DNA from: Escallonia rubra
Lineage: Eukaryota > Streptophyta > Magnoliopsida > Escalloniales > Escalloniaceae
Length of the DNA: 64,000 nt
Assembly (NCBI GenBank): GCA_033065855.1
Contig: JAVXUO010003040.1
Span: 248,001 to 312,000 of the forward strand
Reading direction: 5' to 3'
Shown: in pieces, positions 11,915 through 23,719 of the stretch
Numbering within the stretch: position 1 is the stretch's first letter
How the letters are laid out: the number at the start of each line of letters is the position of its first letter
Translations under genes and position numbers: made by a program
Notes under the pieces: generated by a model
Databases searched by the model: none
What the model was told of the DNA's origin: nothing
The model's input: only the letters and a program-made list of their open reading frames with translations

Positions 11915-13710
11915 AATGTTCTGGTTGGAAAAGTCTTATCCTCAACAAAGCAGGATGAGCAACGCTTATCCAATCCACCCTCTCAGCCATTCTCACATAT
12001 CATATGCATGTATATCTTTTCCCTAAGTCTGTCTGTAAACAGATTAACTCGGTTCTTTCCAATTTCTGGTGGTCAGAGGACGATCAACGAAAAAGAACTC
12101 ACTAGATAAATTGGCACTCTATTTGCGCTCCCAAAAGGAAGGGCGGCCTTGGATTCAAGGATACGCATCTTTTTAATCTAGCATTGCTCGCCAAATCCAG
12201 TTGGAAAATTATGACATATCAGAACTGTTTTCTATCCAAGGTCTTGCGAGGCAAATATTGTGTGCGACAACCTTTTGAATTATGCCCTGACAATGGCAAT
12301 TACTCTTGGGGTTGGCGCGGCTTATTGGCAGGCCGACGGGTCTTAAAGCTTGGCATTCGGTGGCAAGTTGGCACGGGCTCCAAAATCTCCATCTGGCATG
12401 ACCTTTGGATTCCAAATGTGGACGAATCTTTGAATCACTTGGCTAAGCTCTCTACGCAAAGGCTTCATCGTCCTACCTCCCTCAGCGATCTTATACAACA
12501 TAATTCATGGAATACTCAATTAATTCAGGATCTAGTCCCTCCTCATATTACAACCAAAATTCTTGCTATACATCTCTCCAACCACCCTCTCACTGACCAA
12601 CGAGTTTGGAAAGAATCTTGTGATGGAACCTTCACTATTAAATCGGCCTATAAAATTATTTTTACCCAATGGCATGCCAATTGGATGGCTACCAGAGGCC
12701 ATTCATACATCCACCTTATTGATGCAAAAATTTGGCAAACACTATGGTCACTCCCTATACCTCGGAAGATCACTTTTCTTCTATGGCAACTTCTCTGGGA
12801 CCGATTACCAACCCTTTACAAATTTAAGATTCTTGACTCACCTCTTTGTCCAAGATGTCTCACACAAGAAGAGACCATTGATCATATTTTTGTTCATTGT
12901 CCGATCGCCCGGTCTATTTGGTTTGGTGGACCTTTAGGACTAAAATCTGACCTTTTTAGGACATCTTTTAAAGTTTGGATCATAGCTTGGCTTTCTCAAA
13001 CTTCCTCTGCCACTAAACACCGATATTATAATATCTTTTTAGCATCCACTATCAGGTCCATCTGGATTAGTCGAAATCACCACATTTTTCTAGCAATAAC
13101 GTCCCAACCCGAAGACACAATCCGACATATACTTCACCTCGGGCATACAATTTTTACCTCTCTTACCTCTTATCGAAAAAAAATTCCTTTCCCCTCCTCT
13201 TTAAAGAGTACTGAAGTACATAATGCCACTAGTATTTTCTTAGCCATTTCTTATAATAAGAACAACCTAAGGACGGGCATCGGGGTCACTTGTTTAAATC
13301 ATATGACTAAACGTTGCGGTTCGACAGCTTTCTCCACTCTAGCTTCCGATTTTCACTCAGCTGCTGCGAAAGGCCTTTTACTCACTACAAAATGGGCTCT
13401 TGCACATCAGTTTCTACATATTAACATGTACACTGACTCCTCATTTTTACTCTCACAGATGTCGGATACTGAAGACATTCTGGATACAGTGGCAGCCATC
13501 TTCTATGACTTTTGCTACATGGTTTCTGATATCCATTATTATAGTATGTACAGGGCTGGCAAAACCCAACTAAAGGAAGCCAAAGCACTCGCATCTTTTG
13601 CATGTCAAGCTAAAATTGAGGTATATCAGGACTGGATTGATGATGTTTTGCTGCCCCGCGAGATGTGCCCGCGCCACTCTCATTTTGTGATACACTGTCA
13701 TGTTTTATAG
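11915..13710 (+). pseudogene. LINE post-RT region, zf-RVT and RNase H-like domain
   Basis: The segment from about 11915 reads 'GWKSLILNKAG', then the linker to an open frame of 508 residues (12184-13710). In that frame 'LLAKSSWKIM' and 'LRGKYC' precede a zf-RVT zinc-binding module with 'ITFLLWQLLWDRLPT', 'CPRCLTQEETIDHIFVHC' and 'IW' (about residues 195-250). The last ~180 residues resemble the RVT_3 RNase H-like domain ('YTDSSFLLSQMS'). The frame is long and clean, so this copy is younger than the minus-strand LINE, although its polymerase core is gone. Confidence 0.85.
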
Positions 13711-13865
13711 GCCCTGAGGGTGGTTTTGTTTTAGATTTTGTAAATCTGTCAACTGTTTGTATGTGTTTAATCATTGCATGTCACGATCCTAAAACTTTCT
13801 TTGTATTGCGCCCTAAACAGCGTACTTTTTCAATGCTATTCTCGACTTTATCAAAAAAAAAAATA

Positions 13866-14240
13866 CCAATCAATATGTCAATATATTAAGTCTTGTAAGC
13901 CTCTCTCGTTATCGCCAAATTGATTTTGAGTTGAATATTTTCACGAGAAGTTTGAGCACACGTGAATAGGCATGTTTAAGTATTAATCCCACATCTAGAT
14001 AATTGCAACATATTAATACATAAATCTTTTAAGCTTTTCCTCTCATAGCCCATTTGTATTACCTTGATGCTTTCACACTCAAAATGAAGAAAGAAGACAC
14101 CAGGTGGTTTCTCCGCTCAAATCACCCCAAGAAGACGCTAGCAGTAGTTAAAGGTTCGCATTTAGTTGAATAAGGACGCCTCTTCTCGCGGGAATGTTAT
14201 TAATGTTATAGCTATTCACAAATTACGTAAACATGAAGAA
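13866..14240. other. intergenic, nothing recognised
   Basis: AT-rich sequence between the LINE A tract and the SINE. No coding, RNA or repeat signature was found. Confidence 0.5.
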
Positions 14241-14256
14241 TTTGAACATACACTTT

Positions 14257-14385
14257 TTTTTTTTGAATTTCCTAGAGGGAAATAATAAAACTGCAATTAT
14301 GGGTAACCGCAGGGGGGGAGGAATCGAACACGGGACCTCGAGGTAACTCCTCGAGGCCCCTTGCCAACTCAACCAACCCCCTTGG
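14257..14385 (-). mobile_element. tRNA-derived SINE with 15-bp target duplication
   Basis: Read on the minus strand, the element starts near 14385 and carries an RNA polymerase III A box (TGGTTGAGTTGG, about 14376-14365). About 35 bases later is a B box (GTTCGATTCC, about 14323-14314). It ends in an A-rich tail (the T run at 14257-14264 on the plus strand). Identical 15-bp flanks, ttgaacatacacttt, lie at 14242-14256 and 14386-14400. Internal A and B boxes, a poly(A) end and a target duplication together define a SINE mobilised by LINE machinery. It sits about 180 bp beyond the stop codon of the glycine-rich protein gene, in or near its 3' flank. Confidence 0.9.
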
Positions 14386-14567
14386 TTGAACATACACTTT
14401 GGGCGGCATTATTTAGCTAGAATAAACTGATATTGTGCATACATCCAATATACAATAAAGCAACATGGAAAAAATGTAAGCGTCAGATTCTAAAAATGAA
14501 GCCTGAAAAATAGGTTTTGAAAGCTAAGACAGAAGAGGCACGGGACACAAGCTACGTACGTAGGAGA

Positions 14568-16320
14568 TCACTTCCACCTCTTGAACCCATGATGCTTCCC
14601 AAACATTCCGTGCTTGCCAAACTTGCCGTGCTTGCCAAACTTGCCGTGTTTGAACTTACCGTGCTTGAACTTCCCATGTGGGCGGCCATAGTAACCCCCG
14701 CCGTGTCCATATGCCCCGTGTCCGAGATGATGGCTGCCATGTGACAGCTGGTGAGCTCCATAAGCAGCAGCGGCAGCAGCAGCACCACCAGCTAACATTC
14801 CTCCCATACCAGGTCCATGCCCTATAGAGCAAAATATGAACATAAATCAACTAGCCCCGGCAGAATAGGACATATAAACTAACTCTCTACTTCTTGCAGG
14901 TAAGTTGTTATGCATGCACGTAAATGTGAACAAAAGGCAGAAAAACCAGCAAGAACCTTACAAGATAAAACAGATCAATCGATCATATTATGTCATGGAC
15001 GTTACACGATTCAACTACACTACTGAATATCTGCTTCAACAACAAGAAGTCAAGAACCTTCATGGTATCCATGGAATGGTCTTAGCCAATACAACTTTCA
15101 TGTTCAGTGGTTCAAAGACACCTTACAATCAGAGTTCCAACCAATGTTATAATGACTATAGTTATAAAAGGAGCACCATCCCATCTCCATGTCAGTATAC
15201 TCCAGATCTTTTCATTATAAAACCCAAAAAGAACTTATTTAAAATGATTTTCGTGGATGCTTAAGAGCCCAAGTAGGTTACCGGGAATAATTCTAATGTT
15301 TAAATCTTTTCCAACGAAATGAAAGAAGGGAAGATAATGTTTCACTTATCACACTAGAAAGCATTACATGCCCATCAAGTCCTTAAAAATGAATGAATTA
15401 CACCAAAGATAACACAGAAAAGGCCATAAACAACTGAGACAGGGAGAGCAAATGAAACGTATAACAGAAAAAGAAAGGAGAAAACAATGTAGAATTGGTA
15501 ATGCGATCGAATTTTTCGAGATAATTAAGTTGGTAAGGTGGATTATGTAAGCAGCGCTCAATGGGAATCAAGTCAGCTCGTTCAAACCAAATACACAATG
15601 TGTTGATCATGTTACTCTCCAAGAATATGGGGTGTTGATCACTTCAAGTGTTCTGATTAGTAATTTCTGAGAGATACCAAGAAAACACGATAATTAACTG
15701 CTATATACTCGAACACTTGTAGTTTTAAAATAACTCATATGCCTTCCTTTAATTTGTTAGTAGAGAACTTCCTAAAGTACAATGTAGAGATGGAGTTACA
15801 TAAATTCAAAAAATAGAATGCTATCCCTAAGCAATCCTCACTTTGCCAGAGAAATGTTAAGATTGAATGCACAATGTTAGATACTGAAATGCTGACACTT
15901 CTTTAGCAAAACCCAAAACCGTTTTGCGTTGTATTTCCATACAAATAACTTGTACATATAATTTTCAACAGATGAGATCTAACAAATCATCCAACTACAA
16001 AGAGTTTTACAATAAGTACCTGCATGATGAGCTGATGGACCTGGATAACCTGCTGGGGGATATCCACTTGCTGGATATGCTGATGGTGGGTATCCCCCCG
16101 GTGGAGGATACCCAGCTGGTGGGTATCCACCCGGTGGAGGGTATCCAGCTGGTGGGTATCCACCCGGTGGAGGGTATCCAGCCGGTGGATAACCTTGCTG
16201 GGGATATGGATATCCTTGAGGAGGAGGATATGCCCCATGCTGTGGAGGGTAGTGTCCAGCTGCATATCCAGCAAGACTAGAAAAGAGCCCTTTGTCACCG
16301 TCCTGCTTTCCATCTCCCAT
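14568..16320 (-). CDS. glycine-rich protein A3-like, two coding exons
   Basis: Coding exons are 16320-16020 and 14821-14568 (joined 555 nt, 184 residues). The 1.2-kb intron has a clean CAG|GTACTT donor and a TATAG|G acceptor in phase 1. The N-terminus begins MGDGKQDGDKGLFSSLAGYA. Residues 22-97 are Gly/Tyr/Pro-rich with three copies of GYPPAGYPPPG. A Gly-Ala segment follows (about 105-120, seven Ala in a row), then Gly-His repeats and a basic tail of GKFKH/GKFGKH repeats ending FKRWK. This order matches plant glycine-rich protein A3 (XYPPX-repeat) proteins of unknown biochemical role, and length is typical. The ATG is preceded by an AG acceptor at about 16337, so a 5' UTR intron is likely. 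No catalytic function can be claimed. Confidence 0.93.
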
Positions 16321-17869
16321 TTTTCTTCAACTTGAACTGATGATATAAAAACTGTAGAAATAGACAATAAGGAGCCATATAAGAACATTGGAAAAATAAT
16401 ACTAAGAAAGTATCATATGGAACCTTAAACTGCAACTTCCTGCTAAAAGACATTACAACATTCTTAGGTATTTGTTAAGACAGTCAAAGAAAACTGCGCA
16501 TATATTTCGCTTAAAAGATAGAATATCAAATGGAATTGCGCCTCACCAAATGATGCATTTACAGCTAAGATGGCGTTCGGTACACACAATTTCTCGAGTA
16601 CCAAAGAATTTTAGAAAGCTTCATAGAATATTGGCTACTTTTAAATGAAATACAAAAGTCAAAAACAAAGGACAGAATAAGAACAGGAAGCACTAGTGGA
16701 TCAACATGCACAAGGAAACAAATCAAATCTCCTCTTAAAATAATTTGTCATTATCATTTCTTCTTAAGCTCTAGAAAGTTTTACAACAATCTATTATCAG
16801 AAACAAGCATACCTTCTAACTAGAAGCACAGACAAAAATAATTTTTAGTTGGTGCATAAATAAACAATTCCATCACATGAGTTTTGATTAGTAACTACGT
16901 AGCAATAATGTTTGTGGTGCACACGAAAGGGCAATCTCGTGAATCATATCTATAAACAGATTAAGACAAATCTAAGGACCATGTTCAAAATAATGCTTCC
17001 TCCATGCCACTGGTATTTCCCTCTTTGACTTCATGCGAATTCCTAAGATTCATTTAGTATATGTAGACATTGATTTTACTCATTGTTTTAACCTAGCTTG
17101 ACTTGCCAAAAAATACTTAACTAGTATCATTCTTGTACAAGTTCAACCCAGTGTTGGCATGTACCAAAATCTATCCTAGATGTTGCAGAAAGTCAAAAGG
17201 GAAAATCCAATGAGACGGAGGAGTCAAGTTGTTACTAATCAAGATATACTATTGAAATCCCGCAGACAATTCATTGCTGAGAAAAAACTATTTTAACACA
17301 TTTGAGGATCAAATTCCGACATTATAGCGGTAACATGTTAAAAATAATGAAACAACTTCCGCAATGGAATGATTCTAGTTTCTGCAACGTGATGAGTTCT
17401 AGTTAATTAACGGCAGAAGAGAACCCAGAATACCAAAATCCAACATTCATATATACCAAAAGAAAAACCGTATAACATACTCATTTAGACAACCACCACC
17501 AACAATACATGATACAACCACCCATTTTGCGCTAGTAAATACTTCAATGATAAAATGATTTTCGTATCACTACTAAATGGAGGGGATACGCCTTGAGCAA
17601 GATAACTGGTCAAAACAACCGTACCACCCAGCGCCACCAACCCATCAACTCATGTATTGAAGGTTCCTATATGCAACCGATATCACGCATGCACACAGAT
17701 GGATGAACCCATCAACGATTCATTATTAGCAGGATTACCAATTCTCCAAGAGAACTTAAGCATTTGACAGCACTAATGAATATCCCCCCACAACCCCACC
17801 CTCCATCTTGAGAAACAAGAACAGCACAAAAACATATACACACATATAACTGCAAATCACACAATATGG

Positions 17870-17955
17870 AGAGGAAGAGAGGGAGAGGAAGAGAGAGACA
17901 GACGCACCCAATTGCTTCTTGACAATCTGAATTGACGAGTACGTGAAATTGAATT
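17870..17955 (-). other. probable 5' non-coding leader exon of the glycine-rich protein gene
   Basis: On the minus strand, just downstream of a TATA-like box, lies a CT-rich stretch (complement of the GA-rich run at 17870-17901), common in plant 5' leaders. The coding exon begins only 17 bases after a good splice acceptor ('atcatcag'), so a leader exon must exist upstream. The exact donor is not determined. An RNA-seq junction would settle it. Confidence 0.45.
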
Positions 17956-17979
17956 TGGTTCAACGTAGATCTCCTGCGG

Positions 17980-18040
17980 GTCTTTTATATTGTACGAAAT
18001 AATGTAGTTATAGATTATCTGCATTACACGTGTCTGGCCC
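17980..18040 (-). promoter_or_regulatory. promoter of the glycine-rich protein gene (TATA box and ACGTG motif)
   Basis: Minus-strand reading gives TATAAAAGA at 17989-17981, about 30 bases before the proposed transcription start near 17950. About 40 bases further upstream is ACACGTGT (18026-18033), a palindromic G-box/ABRE core bound by bZIP and bHLH factors. Spacing fits a plant core promoter. Regulation by light or abscisic acid is only suggested by the motif. Confidence 0.5.
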
Positions 18041-18049
18041 CACGCGTTA

Positions 18050-21000
18050 CTTAGCTTTATGTAGCTTTTACGCGTTCAAAGCGTGTGGCGTGTTGTGCAT
18101 GTAAAAGGGTGCATTCTTACATGAGCTTTAGGTTGCTACTTACCTGCCATTTTCGAGCTTTTAGCGGCGAATGGGGAAGAATTTAACAGAAAAGGGTGGA
18201 TTGGAGACTTGGTGAGATTTGGAAAGCCGGGTTATTTTTGCTGTAAATCTTTTGCCAGCTAAAAGTTGCATTAGCGGCAATCTTATCTTATACTTTTAAC
18301 AAAGCAAATGATGCGGAACTTACCAAAACATAGCGCCACCGTACAAAATTCTAAAAAAATTATTAAGTGAGGATTGAGGAGATCGATCGTGATCGTTAAG
18401 AAATAACTGGGCAACTAGGAAGAGATCAATCTAATAACATAACCTTTGCAGAATCTAAAACGAATGAGGAATTGACTTTTGAACACCATTTTTCACTATT
18501 TGAATCCGACTTCAATCGTTGAAGGTCTTTTAAGTATCGCTAAATAAGACCTTGAATAACACTTGTGGATCTCAACTACTAAAATGGATCTCAAATTTGG
18601 ACTAAGGAAACATTAGCTAATCACCCCTCTACTGTAAATGATATACAATTTAACCCATATACTTTATACTACTGCCCACATCCTCTATAACCCACCACCA
18701 CACACAGAAGCACTGTCGCCTCATCCCCCATCACCCCCACCATACATCACACCCATTTCTGTTATTGGCTGTCGCCCTTGTCAGCTCTCCTCCCCATCTT
18801 TTTTTCTCTTTGCCTTTTCACTTCTTTCTCTCCCTCTCTTCCCGACTTTCATGGCAGCCACCCACCACCACTTCCTGTAACAACCACCTACATGGTTTTT
18901 TCCTTTATTTTCATTTGCCTTTGATTTTAAAAAGTCTGGTTGCACTTTGATTTGGGGGTATCCTTTTGGTTTGATTTTGATTTGAACCCCTAAACTAATA
19001 TTGGGGATACGTTCATTAATTTAAGCAGCGGCGATGGTGGTGGCAAGATCTTTAGGTGGCCAGGGGGGAGCAGGGTTTGAATGGTTATGTGATGTTGCTC
19101 TTGATGAGAGAGGGGGAGAGAGGGGTTCAAAGGCTCTAAGTGCATTGTCGCAAAATTATATATGAAAAAGAAGGGCATTGATCTCATTCCATTGAGATTG
19201 TGAAGGTTTTGTCTAAAGAGCCCAATTTCATTAAATGTGCATGGTTTTAGTATATCATTTCGAAGTGACGGGAAAAAATGGCACATCGCGTATTGTAGAA
19301 GGGGTCATTAGAATGAAAACTTTGTAAAGATGATAACATAGTAAAAGATATATATTACCAGCGAGGGGGGGGGGTCGGATATTTCATTGGTTGTTTAAGG
19401 CCTTATTGTTTTTATGTGGTTCCTTCAATTGGATTTCTACTAATGACTATGGGTCTGAATAGTAAAGCTATGGGTTGTTATCTGTTTGTCTTTAAAAGCG
19501 TTGGGATCTAAATGAAATTCATTTTCTTGCAATATTCCCCTTTTATTTATGAAGTTCTTGCACCTTTTATTCAAAGAAATAATCGTTTTTCAGCTGTGAA
19601 TATCTTTAGCGATACTACATATTAAATCTTGACATATACCTTTATTCCCATAAACAAAGCACATGAGTCGAGTCATTCATGTAAGATTTTGAGATGGTGA
19701 TCTTATTCGTTATTGAAAGTTTAAATTATTTGATGGCCATGCATATTATTGCACTAAGAAGTGATGGGTCTACGCAATATATTATGCACTTATGCAACAG
19801 GGTGGGGTTTGCATCTATTGGGAATCGCAACAAATGGAGGGTCTTGGCGCTTAGATGCAACAACGCAGTCCCCCCAAAGTGCAGAGGAATCGAGTCCGCC
19901 TACAACATTCAAACAAGGGAATAATTCATGCTAATTATCTGCAAGAGTTGTTGTTAAAAACTGCATGTAGTGTGGATAGTTTAATTGTGAATCTCATTCT
20001 GCTAACTTTGAAGTGATTTGATCAAACAATAAACTTATAGTAAAGAGAAGATGCCATGACATTTCCTTCCAAAGTGTTAGGTTGAGATGGTTTATCTAAC
20101 CCCCAAAAGGGTCCATTTTCTTCCTCATTCTAAGTTTTAGACTTCTAGTAATGCTACCTGCTCTCTTAGCCTCTCCTGGTCTCTTTCATAGCTTCGCTAA
20201 GAACACGTAGATGTATCTATCTCATATCCATGCCTGGTCCTTTAAAAACTGACCGTTATTTTTTTCCTTATGAGTGAAGGAACTATTTTCACTCGCTAAG
20301 ATACTGAGATTAAAATATAAAAAAAAACACATTATCGTCAACCTCCGGTAGCAGCAAACTCATGCCGGTGGAATAGGTTAGAATGAAGTAGGAAGCATAG
20401 TCTGACTAAGCCAATCGATACAAAGATAATGCATTATTCCCTCGGATTGAAAATCAATTGCATCATGCGATTCAATTAGTGCACTTTCTGTTAAGGTTAT
20501 CAACTAGTTAGCTTCGATCCGGAGCGTTGCTAGCAGGAGCATTCTAGACTCTTTTCACCATCTTGTTTGGTTTTGAAAAGGTTAATAATTGTCGTTAAAC
20601 TAGATTTTTCAGCGACAGAAAACAGTGAGGAACATATGATGAGTTGGAGTTGGCATTTTCCAACCATTTAATAAGAGTGGTGAAGTATATGTTATTAAAC
20701 CAAATTCAAAAAACAAAGTACCACTAAAAATTATAAAAACTAACATGTCAATTTATGAAGATAAGGGCAAAATTCTACAACCAATAGATTTGGCTGTAAT
20801 TAGAAAGAGAGAGAGAGAGAGAGACCTTAAAATCTTATATTGTTACCCATAAATTATCGCCAAAATAGGAAAACACTATGACAGCTTCTAAAGGTTTTAA
20901 GAACTGATGTTGGATCACTCCTCCCTCCTGACCATTTAGCTGTAATGAAAAGAAAAAAGTATGAGAAATTAAAGTGATGAGAACACTTTAAAGTGAAAGT

Positions 21001-21248
21001 AAGAGATCATGAAGCAGATTGGTTTACAATTTATCGAAAATTAAAAGCTACTATCAAAATTCTATGAAATTTGAAAAGTGAAGAAAATGGTTTTAAAAAC
21101 AAATCCTTTTTAATAAACAAAATATTAACTACGTACACTAAAGAAGAATGGATCCGTTAGTGAAATTTTCAAACAGATAGAAGATGGAGATGACATGAAG
21201 GAAACTGGTTTTCACTTGATGTATAAAGGTTCAAAATAAACTTCTGGT

Positions 21249-21250
<2 letters not shown>
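18050..21250. other. gene-poor intergenic region
   Basis: No gene is recognised. It contains a GC-skewed CT/CCAC-rich patch (18690-18880), a G run at about 19366-19376, and a (GA)n microsatellite at about 20806-20824. The longest open frames have composition expected by chance or from simple sequence. Confidence 0.5.
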
Positions 21251-21251
<1 letters not shown>

Positions 21252-21315
<64 letters not shown>

Positions 21316-21328
21316 GACACACACACAC
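21252..21328. repeat. compound microsatellite (CA)n(TA)n with (CA)n tail
   Basis: About 14 CA units (21252-21280) run into about 16 TA units (21281-21312), followed after 'gtag' by a short second CA run. Alternating purine-pyrimidine sequence may adopt Z-DNA or cruciform forms and is probably polymorphic. Confidence 0.95.
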
Positions 21329-21471
21329 TTAAAGAGAAACAACGTGAAATACATAGAGATTAACTTAATGTCTAAAAATGGTGGATTGATGAAGGACAAG
21401 TAGAGTGTGTTTGAACAAGGTATTTCAAGTAGAGATTTCAATTTGGATAAGGATTTGAAATTACCTTAAGA

Positions 21472-21923
21472 GTGTGTTTGGATGAGGTAATTGAACTGGG
21501 GATTTCACTTTCATAGAGGATTTTGAAATACATGGTATAAAATTCCTTGTTTGGATACTGATAAGATGGATTTACCAAATTCTAGGAGGGATTTGGAAAG
21601 AGGATTTGGTGTGTTAAAATCTCCTCTAGAAATAACTAGTCCAGACTAGTTATTTGTCAAATCCCTTCCACAAAAAGAGTTTCCATTATTTTAGGTAACT
21701 TCTTCCGTAAAAAAAGGAGATACTCTCTCTCATTAGTTTGTACCTATATAATATTAAATTATCTAGGTTCAAATTTTCAAATGTAAATCCACATATGAAA
21801 TACTTAATCTATAAAATCGCCCAAACACAATATTTGCAATTCCATAAATTTATAAATCAACGAATTTCAAAATGAATGGATTTTGAAATACAAGGTAATT
21901 TGAAATTTTTCATCCAAACACAC
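21472..21923. mobile_element. MITE-like element with 14-bp terminal inverted repeats
   Basis: Ends are GTGTGTTTGGATGA (21472-21485) and its exact complement (21910-21923). There is no coding capacity. The subterminal sequence ('ttgaaat', 'attacctt') is also inverted. The word GTGTGTTTGGAT at the ends is frequent in plant hAT-type MITEs, but I could not find a matching 8-bp target duplication. Partial related copies flank it: 21403-21466 repeats the 5' part and about 21925-22080 repeats the internal part, so the region is a small cluster. Confidence 0.6.
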
Positions 21924-21929
21924 CGTAAA

Positions 21930-23700
21930 TGAAATTCATTGTTTGATAACTACTAAAAAGAATTTGCGAAATTCGAGAAGGGATTTTAGGGAGGAATTTG
22001 GGATGCTAAAATCCCCGGTTAAAATTAACACCAAAGACTAGTTTTTTATTAAATCCGCAAGAGAACTACCTTACAATTGCAATGTTTCTTTCTAATTTTT
22101 CAACCGTTCTTCACTTTTCTCTCTCTCTCTCTCTCTCTCCCTTCTTTTTTAATCCCAACCATCTATTTTTTTGATATTTTGTTTTAACAATTTATCTATT
22201 ATTCATTTATTTCATAACCAATTATTGTTGTATAATACTCCAATCAAAATTGCCAAACGTTAAACTCTACAAATTCTGAGAGTTCAAAATGCAAAGATTT
22301 AGAATGAAGGGCTGTTAAACTTCCTAGTATATTAAAATTCTTAAACACCCTTAGAGTAACTAATGCATCTCTTTTAAATTTGAAATGGTTCCATTTAAAA
22401 AATGAAAGGACAAAATAGAAAGAATTCAATGCTAATAAAGGGTGTTCTCGTGGCAAAAGAGACAATGTGCATGCAAGCAATGACATGTAAACGTTTTCTC
22501 CGCTTCAGCTTTCTGTAATATATATTCATTATCTTTATGATATATTCGCTACGTCCCTAATTAATTGATCGTGTTTGACTTGCACGCTTATTTAGTATAT
22601 GAATTATATTTTATAAGTTTCGCATTCTATTCTATCCCAGAGAGAGAGAGAGAGGCAACAAAGAAAGTGAGCGAAAAGAGAGAAAAATGGGTTAGTGGAG
22701 ATTAAATGTGGAGAGAAAAATGAAAAAAAAGTATAAAAAGAGTAAACATGAAAATCATCTAGAATCTTTCTTAATTTGGAAAGTGATCATTTTTCTTGGA
22801 ACAGCCCAAAACAGAAATATGATCAACTAATTAGGGACGAAGGTAGCATATACATTAGGTATGTATTTTAAGATCACTGCGCATTACTCACTTGGGCATT
22901 TCCCACTAATCGTATCGGCCGCCAATGATGGCGGTGATGGCAGCATAAAGAGGTGAAGGTTGCTAGGTTGACGGAGGTTATGGAATAGTATCTTAAGAGT
23001 TGGAAATAACCTTCCCTTTTATCGAGTTACACAATTTTCTGTCTGATGATAACCTGAGATTACAAAAACGACCAAAGAGATAAATTGGGAGGTGATAATG
23101 TAATGATAACCACGAAAAAAATACTACATTTAGTAGGAAGCACATGGTAAACCAGGTAAATGCTTGCAATAGAATTGCTCCTCTACGATGGTCATATGGA
23201 TGCTCAGTCCTACATGGAGCCGGGACTTGGAATATATTGAGTGGTTCAAAACCAATGATCCCGGCCATCTAAGACCATTGGATTACTGAGAATCCAACTT
23301 TAGCGACATTGGACCCCATCGAAGATGAAGGCCGTACTTGCAGCCAAGACGATATAGTGATTAACAGCATCCTGAAATTGAGCCTGTTCTGAATCAACGG
23401 CGACTAGAACACTAAAGATAGGAACTCCTACTTGATGCCGGCCAAGTTAGATTATAGAAATTCCAGCTCCTCAGTCCAAAACTGTCCACCAAGAATCAAG
23501 ATTGCTCAAAAATGTGAAGAGAGCATGGTTGCCTGTAAAACTGGTCAGCCTTGGGGACGAAGACCACAGTCAAACAGCCAAAAAAGATACTTCAGAAGAA
23601 GTCTGACTGGAGCTGATCGAGTCTTGAAACAGCCAGGACATGTGTAGCAGAAGTCCTCAAAAATGTCCTCTACCAGTGTCATCCCTCATCTTCAGAACTA
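21930..23700. other. intergenic region 3' of the TrmB gene
   Basis: It contains a partial MITE-related segment (to about 22080), a (CT)n run at about 22121-22139 and a short (GA)n at about 22641-22653. Otherwise nothing is recognised. The stretch 23280-23700 is less AT-rich than its surroundings but carries no identifiable coding motif. Confidence 0.45.
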
Positions 23701-23719
23701 AAAACAAATTGACAAAATA

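Larger units (their letters stand above)
8050..13865 (+). mobile_element. LINE (L1-type) retrotransposon, plus strand, RT core deleted
   Basis: In order from left to right: an acidic and proline/glutamine-rich ORF1 or linker region (8400-10100), an apurinic endonuclease (10469-11160), the EN-RT linker (11160-11900), then directly the post-RT region with zinc-binding zf-RVT and an RNase H-like domain (12080-13710). It ends in an A tract near 13852-13863. The catalytic reverse transcriptase palm is absent: sequence jumps near 11905 from the start of the RT domain to its C-terminal flank. Scattered stops and frameshifts also occur. The 5' limit is uncertain and no target duplication was found. 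Confidence 0.85.

Noticed and set aside
14310..14385. Possible tRNA gene (A and B boxes)
   Set aside because: No acceptor or anticodon stem folds; the A tail and 15-bp duplication show a SINE.
14517..14850. Other frames overlapping the basic-tail exon
   Set aside because: Shadow frames of the GKFKH repeats; the frame joined in phase to exon 1 is the coding one.
15924..16388. Plus-strand frame (118 residues) and a second minus-strand frame over the GYPP repeat exon
   Set aside because: Shadows of the repetitive first coding exon of the glycine-rich protein gene, with no splice support.
21169..21441. 90-residue minus-strand frame with alternating Tyr-Ile and Cys-Val
   Set aside because: Direct translation of the (CA)n(TA)n microsatellite.
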